DNA of 64,000 bases from Ferrithrix thermotolerans DSM 19514 (GTDB taxonomy: Bacteria; Actinomycetota; Acidimicrobiia; Acidimicrobiales; CAIXPF01), in assembly GCA_945906305.1 (NCBI GenBank), contig CAMDQT010000015.1:1-64000 (forward strand), read 5' to 3'. Below the pieces are notes generated by a model. That model ran no database searches, was not told the DNA's origin, and saw nothing but the letters and a program-made list of their open reading frames with translations. Below, piece by piece: positions 53,728 to 61,403 of this stretch. The translations under genes were made by a program, and so were the position numbers. Numbering within the stretch: position 1 is the stretch's first letter; each line of letters begins with the position of its first letter.

Positions 53728-54839
53728 GTGACTACTACGAGTTGTTGGAAGTCTCCTCCACGGCAAGCGCCGACGAACTGAAGAAGGCTTACCGACGACT
53801 GGCACGCCAGTATCACCCCGATGTGAACTCCGCACCGGAGGCCGAGGCGACGTTCAAGGCGATCTCTCGGGCCTACGAGACGCTGTCGGATCCGCAACGT
53901 CGGGCCCGTTATGACCGTTTCGGTCCGGAGGAGGGCGGGGCGGCAGGCCCGTCCAATCCCGGGTTCAATGGCGGGCTCGACGACCTGCTCGGCATGGTCA
54001 TGGACGGATTCGGGTTCGGCGGCGGTCGAGGCCAGCGGGGTCGGCCTGGTCCTCCCCGCGGCGCTGACCTTGAGACCGTGGTCGACCTCGCGTTCGAGGA
54101 CACGGTGTTCGGTAGCGAGAAGAACGTGAGGGTGCGAACCGCGGTCCACTGCCCGGACTGCTCGGGCAGCGGGGCGGCGGAAGGGACCACCGTTTCCACC
54201 TGTAGTGATTGCGGTGGCTCCGGCCAAGTACGGCGAGTGCGTCAGTCCTTCTTGGGACAGATGGTCACCACCAACCCCTGCATTCGTTGCGGCGCATCAG
54301 GGGAGATGATCAGCTCACCGTGCTCGCGTTGCAGCGGCGATGGGAGGGTGACCGAGGAACGCTCCTATCCGGTGGAGATGCCCGCCGGCGTCGACAGCGG
54401 TACCACGCTGAGGTTGTCTGGACGCGGTGCGGTTGGCCCTCGGGGCGGCGCCGCGGGCGATCTGTACGTGCACTTGCGAGTCGCTCCGCACCCCTATCTC
54501 ACCCGCCAGGGCGACGACCTGCACCACCGGCTGGCTATCACGTTCACCCAGGCTGCGCTCGGCAGCACGATGGCGTATCAGTCCCTCGACGGCGAGGTGG
54601 AACTTGTGGTGCCCGCAGGCACGCAGGCCGGCACCGTCTTCCGCTTTCGTGAACTTGGCGTACCTCAGGTTCGAGGCCGCGGGCGGGGCGATCTTCTCGT
54701 TGAGGTGGCGATCGGAACCCCGACGGACCTTTCCGAGGAGCAGGAGGAAGTCTTGCGGCGCTTCGCGGACCTGCGGGGCGAAGAGGTTGCGGAGCCGGAA
54801 AAGGGTCTGTTGGCCCGTCTCCGCTCGGTGATTCGTTGA
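53724..54839 (+). CDS. dnaJ: DnaJ co-chaperone
   Basis: Hsp40 of 371 aa that delivers clients to DnaK and stimulates its ATPase. J domain with HPD (YHPDVN), Gly/Phe-rich linker, four zinc-binding repeats and two client-binding domains. The third repeat reads CIRCGASG in place of CxxCxGxG, but both Cys are kept. The start is TTG at 53724, overlapping the hrcA stop (TTGA), with GGAAGGG upstream. No grpE or dnaK nearby. Confidence 0.95.
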   Translation: MSDYYELLEVSSTASADELKKAYRRLARQYHPDVNSAPEAEATFKAISRAYETLSDPQRRARYDRFGPEEGGAAGPSNPGFNGGLDDLLGMVMDGFGFGGGRGQRGRPGPPRGADLETVVDLAFEDTVFGSEKNVRVRTAVHCPDCSGSGAAEGTTVSTCSDCGGSGQVRRVRQSFLGQMVTTNPCIRCGASGEMISSPCSRCSGDGRVTEERSYPVEMPAGVDSGTTLRLSGRGAVGPRGGAAGDLYVHLRVAPHPYLTRQGDDLHHRLAITFTQAALGSTMAYQSLDGEVELVVPAGTQAGTVFRFRELGVPQVRGRGRGDLLVEVAIGTPTDLSEEQEEVLRRFADLRGEEVAEPEKGLLARLRSVIR

Positions 54840-54843
54840 TGCG

Positions 54844-55581
54844 GTGACAATCTCGCCGCCATGCGCCACACTCGCTGGCACTCGGGGTCCGATTGTCTAC
54901 GTCGAGGACCTATCGCGTCCGGCTGTCGCGGATGACGACCGCCATCACCTCGAGCGGGTGTTGCGCCTTCGTTCCGGTGATGCGGTGATGCTCTGCGACG
55001 GTCGAGGTTCATGGCGCCAAGCAGCATTTGGTCCCGCGTTGAGCTGGACCTCCGACGAGCAGTGCGACGCTCGCGCCGAGTCCCAATTGTCCCTGTCGGT
55101 CGCGTTGCCCAAAGGCGATCGTGGCGATTGGCTCATACAAAAGGTGACCGAAATCGGGATCGACCGGATCGTCGTGATGGAAACCGACCACTCGGTGGTG
55201 CGTTGGGAGAAGGCTAAGGCCTCGCGCCAGCTCGATCGGTTGAGTCGGATTACCCGGTCGGCATCGGCGCAAAGCCGTCGGGCATGGCTGCCGCAGCTGA
55301 GCGGTCCGCTGGGCGTTGATGTTGCCGCGGAGGCGCTTGGTTCCTGTCTAGCGGTTCCGGGAGGGGGACCTATTTCCCGGGTTTACCGGAATGTGATGAT
55401 CGGCCCAGAGGGCGGTTGGAGCACTGCGGAAGCCGGTCGGGGATTACCCACGGTGGGCCTCGGGCCGCAGGTACTACGGGTGGAGACGGCAGCGGTGGTC
55501 GCCGTAACACTGCTAATGGCGATGCGTTCAGGCATGGTGTTGCCTCCCGCATCGGCCGCTGAAAACACTTTCGGTGGTTGA
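54844..55581 (+). CDS. rsmE: 16S rRNA (uracil-1498-N3)-methyltransferase
   Basis: SPOUT-family enzyme of 245 aa. The knot motifs IGPEGGW (about 180-186) and the C-terminal LGPQVLRVETAAVVAV are the RsmE signatures. RsmE methylates U1498 in the decoding region. GTG 54844 starts 4 bp after dnaJ. hrcA-dnaJ-rsmE is a widely conserved order. Confidence 0.93.
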   Translation: MTISPPCATLAGTRGPIVYVEDLSRPAVADDDRHHLERVLRLRSGDAVMLCDGRGSWRQAAFGPALSWTSDEQCDARAESQLSLSVALPKGDRGDWLIQKVTEIGIDRIVVMETDHSVVRWEKAKASRQLDRLSRITRSASAQSRRAWLPQLSGPLGVDVAAEALGSCLAVPGGGPISRVYRNVMIGPEGGWSTAEAGRGLPTVGLGPQVLRVETAAVVAVTLLMAMRSGMVLPPASAAENTFGG

Positions 55582-55668
55582 TTTCTGCAGAATCGGTGCG
55601 TACTCTCACACTCCGTAACCAGATCAGGGTAAATCCTTGTTCGGTAGCGCGGAAACTACGGAGCGAAA

Positions 55669-56208
55669 GTGGGAGAGCGGATGCTCAGCGAAAATGAGGT
55701 GAGCGGGTCGGAGATTCCCTCCAACTACGGTCGCAAGGTGGGCGAACGCCTCCGAGGAATCCGTCGGCAAAAGCGGATTTCCCTCCAGGACGTCGAAGCT
55801 GCTTCGAACCACGAGTTCAAGGCGTCGGTGCTCGGGGCCTACGAGCGGGGCGAGCGGGCCATATCGGTGCCCCGGCTCCAGCGTTTGGCCCGTTTCTACA
55901 GCGTGCCGGTGGATCAGTTGTTGCCCAAGGACGAAGGCCCAGATTTTGACAATGCTCGAGTGGTGCGGGGCGCCTTCGACGATGTGTCGGTGACCATCGA
56001 CCTGACCCGTCTGGAGCAACTTGACGGACCTGAGGCCGAGATGCTCTCCCGCTATTTGAGCATGGTCCAGGTGCAGCGGCAGGATTTCAACGGCCGGGTC
56101 TTGACCATCCGCCGGGACGATATCCGCGCCTTGGCGTGCATCCTTGGGACTCCCGTGGAGGAGACAACGCCGCGTCTTGAAGGGCTCGGCCTGCGCGTCG
56201 TGCGCTGA
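55669..56208 (+). CDS. bldD: BldD-like XRE-family regulator with c-di-GMP-type C-terminal motif
   Basis: Protein of 179 aa. The N-terminal HTH (about 20-87, GERLRGIRRQKRISLQDVEA and AYERGERAISVPRLQRLARF) is close to Streptomyces BldD. The C-terminal domain keeps the c-di-GMP signature in modified form: R137-Q-D139, then eight residues, then R148-R-D150-D151, where BldD has RGD-x8-RQDD. The charged residues are kept, so c-di-GMP control is plausible. GTG 55669 follows GGAG by five bases; ATG 55681 is the other choice. A terminator follows at 56232. Confidence 0.87.
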   Translation: MGERMLSENEVSGSEIPSNYGRKVGERLRGIRRQKRISLQDVEAASNHEFKASVLGAYERGERAISVPRLQRLARFYSVPVDQLLPKDEGPDFDNARVVRGAFDDVSVTIDLTRLEQLDGPEAEMLSRYLSMVQVQRQDFNGRVLTIRRDDIRALACILGTPVEETTPRLEGLGLRVVR

Positions 56209-56231
56209 TCGGATTCCCGTCGAAAACCGCG

Positions 56232-56259
56232 AAAGATGCCGGGCTTGCCCGGCATCTTT
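56232..56259 (+). terminator. Terminator after the BldD-like gene
   Basis: A 12-bp perfect stem AAAGATGCCGGG/CCCGGCATCTTT with a CTTG loop; a TTTT run follows five bases later. Confidence 0.85.
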
Positions 56260-56377
56260 GGCGTTTTGGCGGCTGCCAATCGGTGTTCGTCCGCCGCAAC
56301 CCATCGGCGTTGGGGATGGGACCGAGGGCCTATTAGCCCATCGAGTTCCGGCTAAAGGTGCGCTTACCGTCAGTGAT

Positions 56378-56467
56378 ATGTCAGTCACAAAACGAGTCAA
56401 GATGGTGGCGGCCAGCCTTGCCGCCTGCGTGCTGTTGGTGTCGGCCGGTTCCAAACCGGAAGTTTGA
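56378..56467 (+). pseudogene. Signal-peptide fragment of an exported protein
   Basis: ATG at 56378 reads 29 codons: a basic start (SVTKRVK), a hydrophobic core (MVAASLAACVLLVSAG) and then SKPEV and a stop. It looks like the start of a secreted or lipid-anchored protein cut short within its export signal. Either a truncated gene at a recombination junction or chance. Confidence 0.4.
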
Positions 56468-56687
56468 TAACACCGCACAGATTGTGAGCCCGTCGCAGAC
56501 CACGATGCGCACATAGATGGTGTGCCCTTCGCGCCGAATCTCGTGTGGGCACGACGGCGACGAGGTGCGGCCCGTTGAGAGCACGCCACCGCTATTTCGT
56601 CGGACTTGATGAACTCGAACGCCAACCCCACCGTCGAGAACGGGATCGCATGAATTCGGGCGGGCCGTACGCTGTACGGGTCGATTG
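56468..56687 (-). other. Decayed coding remnant, family not recognised
   Basis: The minus strand has two overlapping partial frames, one reading VGLAFEFIKSDEIAVAC and, one frame over, HEIRREGHTIYVRIVVCDGL and then ICAVLSNF. Joined by a frameshift near 56565 they would give a continuous peptide. No start or family was identified. Confidence 0.35.
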
Positions 56688-57557
56688 TTATCGTGTGCCA
56701 TCGGCTTGGCGCGGAGTTGCGAGTTCTTGGCGGGCGAGTTGGATCTGGTTGCGGGCGTAGCGGACGGCCCCAGGTAGTTCCATGGCCTTGCCGGTGGCGA
56801 CAAAGCGTTCGAATGTCTCGTCCCCGAGCATGGCACGGAGGTGGTCCACGACGCGGGCGACCTCGAAGATTGCCTTGGTGCCGGGGTGGTTGATGGTGGA
56901 GCCGTAGACGGTGGCTGCGATCTCGGCTCGTTCGGCGCGGTCGACGATCACGACAAGGTTGGCGAGCGCCAAGGCCAGCTGGGTGACCTGGCCTGCCTGT
57001 TGAAGAGAGTTGATGACGTCGTCGAGCATGCTGAGGGCCGTGTCGAGGTCGCCGTGGACTGCTTCGAGTGGGGCGGCTTCTCGGGCAATGTTCACCTCGT
57101 GGAACGGCAGGCGGTGCTTGCGGGTCCAGGCGAGTCCTTGGCTGAACGTTTCGAGAGCTCGGGCGGGTTCGCTCCGGGAGTATGCGAGCCCGTTGCTCAA
57201 GAAGGCCAAAGCGACGACGAACGGGTTGCCGTGCGCCCGGGCAGCAGCGAGGCCCTGTTCGGCGATAGCGGTGGCCTCATTGTGGCGCCCGAGCCGGGCC
57301 AGCAGCATGGTCTGCCCGCAATGGCCATACACGCGGGCGGGCCCGTCCTGGCCCGCGAGGTCCGTGACGAGTTCCAACGTTCGCTCAAGCTCGCCGGCCA
57401 TAAGATGGCCATTCGCCTCCCAGAAACGGTTCAAGCCGTTGGCGAAAGGCTCGTAGCGCGCATCGTTTGCCAACTCCGCCGCGGTTTGGGCGTAGCGGAC
57501 ACCTGCCTCGGGGCGACCGATGATCGAGCCGAGACTGGCACGCACAGGCCTCGGCAC
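56688..57557 (-). pseudogene. C-terminal TPR fragment of a large AAA/LuxR- or cyclase-type regulator
   Basis: About 289 codons of helical repeats, rich in Ala and Leu (AGVRYAQTAAELAN, GDLDTALSMLDDVINSL), ending in a conserved-looking tail (FEVARVVDHLRAMLGDETFE and RYARNQIQLARQEL). This resembles the C-terminal end of actinobacterial proteins with AAA and TPR domains (LuxR-type or adenylate cyclase-linked). There is no N-terminal ATPase or output domain: upstream, the frame breaks near 57557-57640, where another frame continues the sense (EVSRGIEMYQEARRMLA). Probably 5' truncated with a frameshift. Confidence 0.6.
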
Positions 57558-57705
57558 ACCCGGGCCAGCATCCGGCGCGCCTCCTGGTACATCTCGATCC
57601 CTCTAGAGACCTCGGACTCGATTTGTAAGACTGGCAGTACTTCCGGCGTGGGTGCAGCGGTTGCGGGAGCCGGCTGGTCACAGCGACAACGGGTGGGGTG
57701 AACGG

Positions 57706-57711
57706 TACGGT
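57706..57711 (+). promoter_or_regulatory. -10 element TACGGT of the Rieske gene (leaderless type)
   Basis: Ends 6 nt before the ATG at 57718. Confidence 0.5.
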
Positions 57712-57717
57712 GGGTGC

Positions 57718-58389
57718 ATGAACCTTACCGTTGTCGGGTCGTACCGGCGGCCGCTCGCCGCCAGCCTCGAACGGCTATTAGAGAACGCGCTGGACTTTGA
57801 GCACCTGCCATGGGTCCACGCGACCACGTTCAACTCCATTGACTGTAGTGACGCCGGCCCATGGGGCTTCCGGGCGACGGTGGGCTTGACCGCGTCGAAC
57901 TCTGAAGTCGGCTTAGAGCTCTTACTCGATACCGAGCGGGCAACGTGGGTCAGCCGGACCGTAGACGGCCGGGGAACCAGCGAAATTTGGAGCACGGCGG
58001 TCGCGACAGGACCGCACTCCTGCGAGGTGACCGTGACGTTCCATGTGCCCGATATGCGCGTCGAGACAGCGGACCGGCTGGGCGCATCCTATGCCCGCCT
58101 TTATGGGCGGCTCTACGACGAGGACGAAGCAATGATGGTGGGGCGGGAGGCCGCTTTGGCCGATCGCGCTGGGACACCGGTGCGGGTTGTGGAGGTCGAC
58201 GGCGAGCCCTGCGCGTTCAAGGCACGCTGCCCGCACCTGCTTGGCCCGCTCGACGACGCCCCCGTGATTGATGGGGTGATCCAATGCCCATGGCATGGCT
58301 TCCGCTTCGACGTGCGCACCGGCGCCAACCTCGACGGTCGCCGATGCCACCTGACCAGGGTCCCCGTGCCGTCGAACATCCCTAACTGA
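57718..58389 (+). CDS. Rieske [2Fe-2S] protein with an N-terminal SRPBCC-like domain
   Basis: Protein of 223 aa. The C-terminal Rieske cluster site is C171-P-H173 and C190-P-W-H193 (CPHLLGPL, CPWHGFRFD). The N-terminal 135 residues (LENALDFEHLPWVHATTFNS, EVTVTFHVPDMRVE) resemble the SRPBCC fold found in the catalytic part of Rieske oxygenases, but in inverted order, and no 2-His-1-carboxylate iron site is obvious. It may be an electron carrier or a degenerate oxygenase. It lies in an accessory patch; TACGGT six bases upstream suggests it is expressed. Confidence 0.75.
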   Translation: MNLTVVGSYRRPLAASLERLLENALDFEHLPWVHATTFNSIDCSDAGPWGFRATVGLTASNSEVGLELLLDTERATWVSRTVDGRGTSEIWSTAVATGPHSCEVTVTFHVPDMRVETADRLGASYARLYGRLYDEDEAMMVGREAALADRAGTPVRVVEVDGEPCAFKARCPHLLGPLDDAPVIDGVIQCPWHGFRFDVRTGANLDGRRCHLTRVPVPSNIPN

Positions 58390-58391
58390 CC

Positions 58392-58410
58392 GCGGCGCCT
58401 TGGGCGCCGC
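58392..58410. terminator. Hairpin directly after the Rieske gene
   Basis: An 8-bp perfect stem GCGGCGCC/GGCGCCGC around TTG starts 2 bp after the stop codon. Confidence 0.6.
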
Positions 58411-58643
58411 CAAGTCAGTGCACGCTTATCATCCGTTCTCTGTCCGAGGAACGGCACGACCCCTCAACCGACCGAAACACGAACGCCATCGCCGCCCTTC
58501 CAGAGCCACAGGCAGAAGGCTGAAGGTGCCGAGAACGCGTTGGCTGCGTTGGTGCGTCGGCCAACTTCAATCCCGCCGTTTGCGTGGCGGCGGTCGAGCG
58601 CGGCAAGGACAGGGGGTCCGGTGGCTTGGCCGTGGTCGTTGGT
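58411..58643. other. Short gap before the transposase, nothing clear
   Basis: No gene recognised. A 17-base similarity (GTGTTTCGGTCG core) between about 58475-58495 and 59687-59705 could be an old end of the element or chance. Terminal inverted repeats could not be fixed. Confidence 0.3.
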
Positions 58644-59705
58644 TCAGGCTGCGGTGTGGTACTCGTTGATGAGTCCGCCGCAGGTCGCGTGTCGCTGGAT
58701 CGGTTCGGCCGAACCAATCCCAGCGACGTCGTCGCCTGCCGGTGGGCGTTGTCCGAGCGACCGGTGCGGGCGATGCTCGTTGTAGTGGGTCACGTACTCC
58801 GCTAGCAACGCCCTCAGTTGACGTTCGTTCCAGATGATGGTGCGGTCCAACAGCTCGTGACGGACGCTTCGGACCCATCGCTCCGCAAACGCGTTCGCTT
58901 GGGGAGCGATGGGAGGGGTGGTGATTGCTTCGGCCCCGACTGCGGTGAGCGCGTCGTCGAAGCTGGGGGTGTACTGGCCGCCGCCATCGTGGATCACGAA
59001 CCGCACCGCACGGTCGAGGCGCATCAGCAGATTCCTTGCCTGTTGGGTCGTCCACGGTCCGGTCGGGTTGGTGGTGATCCCAGCGAGGTGCACGATCCTG
59101 GTGTCCACCGCGATGAAGAACAGCACGTAGAACCGGCGCAGCAACACGGTGTCCACGGTGAAGAGGTCGGTTGCGATCACCGCTTTCGCCTGGGAACGAA
59201 TGAATTCCGACCACGACGGCCCCGACCTGGCTGGTGTTGGCTCGCGGCCGGCGCCGCGCAAAGGTGCTCCACACCGTCGAAGCTGCGATCTTGTGGCCGA
59301 GAGGAGCTCTCCGTGGATCCGCCGGTTGCCCCAGGTCGGATTCTCGCTGTCGAGCCGCGAGACGAGCCGGCAGATCTCCCGGCTTGTCCGCGGACGGCCG
59401 GGCTTGCGGTGGGCGGGATGTGTTCAGTGACGAGCGACGAGCCGGCGGTGCCATCCCAGCACCGTTGTCGGCTGCACGATCAGGAACACCTGCCCGAGAC
59501 GGTCGCGATCGAACACCTGGGACAGCACGCCGAGCACGGTGCGGTCCCGGTCATCGAAGGCTGGACGAGGCACTTGCCCCTGCAACACCAGCAGCTGGTG
59601 ACGCAACGCCAGGATCTCCGCATCGCGACGATCGCCGCTGGCCAGCAGTAGCCCGACACGGGCCACGACGAGACGGACAACGAACGGCAGCGACCGAAAC
59701 ACGAC
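58644..59705 (-). pseudogene. Broken IS transposase with DDE integrase core
   Basis: Single-gene transposase of about 350 codons. The C-terminal catalytic core is intact: Asp in DLFTVDT, Asp in FVIHDGGGQY, and Glu in AFAERWVRSV, the DDE pattern of rve-type integrases. The N-terminal part (GTG 59705, VVFRSLPFVVRL and RDAEILALRHQLLVLQ) ends at a TGA at 59426-59424, after which the same frame continues normally (HRKPGRPRTSREICRLV), so a Trp codon has probably become a stop. A one-base loss near 59300 and a one-base gain in a T-run near 59262 compensate each other. Not expected to be active by itself. Confidence 0.85.
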
Positions 59706-59761
59706 CGCGGACCCTACCGCCGGGCACGCCGCTGACCAGCACAGACGCATTTCCGGCACGC

Positions 59762-60415
59762 TCAGGCCACCGTGAGCACGACGTCCTCGGAGGCCAACAG
59801 CGCGTTGTCCGATCGGTTCGAGGTGCCAAGCACTAGCGCCCGCTGTACCAACACCTCGGTGTGTTCGTTGATGGTGGCGAGGACATCGATGCGGTCGCCG
59901 CGGTCAAGGTTGCCCGACAGGGCCCGGGAGCGGGGCAGGGCGAAGGACAGTTCACGGTAGCGCCAGGCTGCAGTGCCATCAGGGCCAGCATCATCGAGAC
60001 CGACGACCGCCGCGGTGAGCAGCGAACCGGCCGCCACCGGCCCGCGTAGGACAGCGCCTTCAAGGCGCACAGGGTTGCGCTGTGCGCTCGCCGCCATGGC
60101 AGGTGGCAGGTCGACTACGGCCAAGGCGAGGTCCTGCGCGGTTAGGAGGTCGCCCGGCGCGAGGTCGCGTGTTGCCACCACGAATCGTTCCCTCGGTCCA
60201 TCGTTGCCGCCGCTCGAGGCCACGAAGGCGAGCACCGCGGCGGCGGTGACGAGCAGCGCGCCGATCATCGCTCGTCGCCCCGGAAGACGTCTGGAGCCGC
60301 CTATGTAACGATGGCGTCGGCGCCGGTGATGGATGTCCGGCGGAGTGAGGGGGTCATCGGCCGAGCCAAGCGGGCTAGAGATCCTTCTCTTGCTGTTAGA
60401 TGTCATCCATGTCAT
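59762..60415 (-). CDS. SAF-domain membrane protein (CpaB/RcpC-like), likely 3' truncated
   Basis: 217 codons. A basic His/Arg-rich cytoplasmic start is followed by a transmembrane helix (about 49-66, AMIGALLVTAAAVLAFVA). A SAF domain comes next (about 76-140, RFVVATRDLAPGDLLTAQDL), and a third part (GDRIDVLATINEHTEVLVQRALVLG) as in Flp-pilus CpaB relatives. The frame stops abruptly at LTVA, where relatives run on for some 20-30 residues; the sequence beyond is the upstream end of the insertion element. So the tail was probably cut off. ATG 60415 is taken; 60406 is possible. No other pilus genes are near. Confidence 0.65.
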   Translation of the reverse strand: MTWMTSNSKRRISSPLGSADDPLTPPDIHHRRRRHRYIGGSRRLPGRRAMIGALLVTAAAVLAFVASSGGNDGPRERFVVATRDLAPGDLLTAQDLALAVVDLPPAMAASAQRNPVRLEGAVLRGPVAAGSLLTAAVVGLDDAGPDGTAAWRYRELSFALPRSRALSGNLDRGDRIDVLATINEHTEVLVQRALVLGTSNRSDNALLASEDVVLTVA

Positions 60416-60478
60416 CCCATTGTTTTTTATGTCCTTGCGAGAGTTTGCCGAAAGGATCGAAAACGCGCAAGGGGCGGA

Positions 60479-60484
60479 TACAAT
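60479..60484 (+). promoter_or_regulatory. -10 element TACAAT of the small HTH gene (leaderless type)
   Basis: Near-consensus; ends 9 nt before the ATG at 60494. Confidence 0.6.
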
Positions 60485-60493
60485 GGACTGCCT

Positions 60494-60745
60494 ATGGGTA
60501 GCCATGAAATACGTTGGCTCAGCACGGCCGAGTCGGCCCGTCGCCTTGGCATTACGCCTCGGACCCTTTACCGTTTCATCGACGAAGGGCAGCTACCTGC
60601 CTATCGTTTCGGTCGGGTGATCAGGCTCAAGGAGGACGAGGTGGATACCTTCATCGAGGCGTGCCGAATCGCCCCCGGAACGCTTGAACATCTCTACCCG
60701 GAGACTCTCGGCGACACGTCAATCAACGACAGCAGCCGCACGTAG
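60494..60745 (+). CDS. Small excisionase-like HTH DNA-binding protein
   Basis: Protein of 83 aa with one MerR/excisionase-type helix-turn-helix and wing (WLSTAESARRLGITPRTLYRFIDEG, then YRFGRVIRLKEDEVDTFIE). It resembles BldC-type small regulators and HTH_17 proteins. ATG 60494 has TACAAT nine bases upstream and no ribosome site. Its 3' end overlaps the convergent gene at 60694 by 52 bp. Divergent from the SAF gene, it might control it. Confidence 0.8.
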   Translation: MGSHEIRWLSTAESARRLGITPRTLYRFIDEGQLPAYRFGRVIRLKEDEVDTFIEACRIAPGTLEHLYPETLGDTSINDSSRT

Positions 60746-61344
60746 CGGTACCCGTCGGTGAGTGGCCCTTGCGGTCCGTTCGAATGGGAATCGGTCGGGT
60801 CGAGTGCGAACAGGTCCTCCCCGACCCAGATCAGGCGGCCACTCATCACGGTGCCTCCGGCCAAGGTGCAGCTCAGTTCGGCGTCGACATCGGCCAACTC
60901 GGCGAGCAGGTGACGTAGCGACGGCCCGCCCGCGGCGTTGCCCCGGTCACCGTCGAGAGGGTCTGTGCCGTAGTGTTGCACGGCGACGAGATGGGCGATG
61001 GCCACGAGTACGGCGCGGCCCGAGGTCGTCTTCAGCACCACCACATCGGCTCCGACGGCAGTAAGGACCCCGATGTGGGTTCCGCCGGCCGCGGTGAGCA
61101 GCCGCACGGTCGCGACGCGCTCGGCGAGATTGCACAGCAAGCCCGCGAACGAGCTCGACTCGACGGCCTCACGCTGTAACCAGTGCCGTCGTCGTCGCTC
61201 CGCCACGCGTTCGTCGGTGCGGGCGTCGGAGACGAAACGCGCCAGCAGATCGGCCCACTCCTCACCCGTCGAACCCGGTTGCGGTGGTGGAGTTTCGGCC
61301 ACGTTCGCGTCGGGTCGGTTGTTCGGTTCGGGCGTCCATGCCAT
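60694..61344 (-). CDS. Unknown protein with two Sm/barrel-like modules
   Basis: Protein of 216 aa. After a disordered Pro-rich start, a charged helical part (about 28-75) is followed by two beta-rich segments with a similar pattern: THIGVLTAVGADVVVLKTT with AHLVAVQ, and GRLIWVGEDLFALDP with LLSLIDVSP. Both look like small barrels of Sm or SH3 type, which are often RNA- or protein-binding. No family recognised. The C-terminal 52 bp overlap the convergent HTH gene. Coding is supported by an unbroken, well-composed frame. Confidence 0.6.
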   Translation of the reverse strand: MAWTPEPNNRPDANVAETPPPQPGSTGEEWADLLARFVSDARTDERVAERRRRHWLQREAVESSSFAGLLCNLAERVATVRLLTAAGGTHIGVLTAVGADVVVLKTTSGRAVLVAIAHLVAVQHYGTDPLDGDRGNAAGGPSLRHLLAELADVDAELSCTLAGGTVMSGRLIWVGEDLFALDPTDSHSNGPQGPLTDGYRYVRLLSLIDVSPRVSG

Positions 61345-61403
61345 GCTGCACCTCTACGGAATGACGGCCGGCCTCACCGGCGTTGGCGTTCTGTGATCAC
61401 CTC

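Noticed and set aside
55624-56631. 335-codon minus-strand frame opposite the BldD-like gene
   Set aside because: Most of it is antisense to bldD. Only the first 30 residues, beyond bldD, read like protein, and these are covered by the remnant entry.
59424-59426. TGA as a recoded (selenocysteine or Trp) codon in the transposase
   Set aside because: The same gene also carries two frameshifts, and no SECIS-like element or other in-frame TGA usage is seen. Simple decay explains it.
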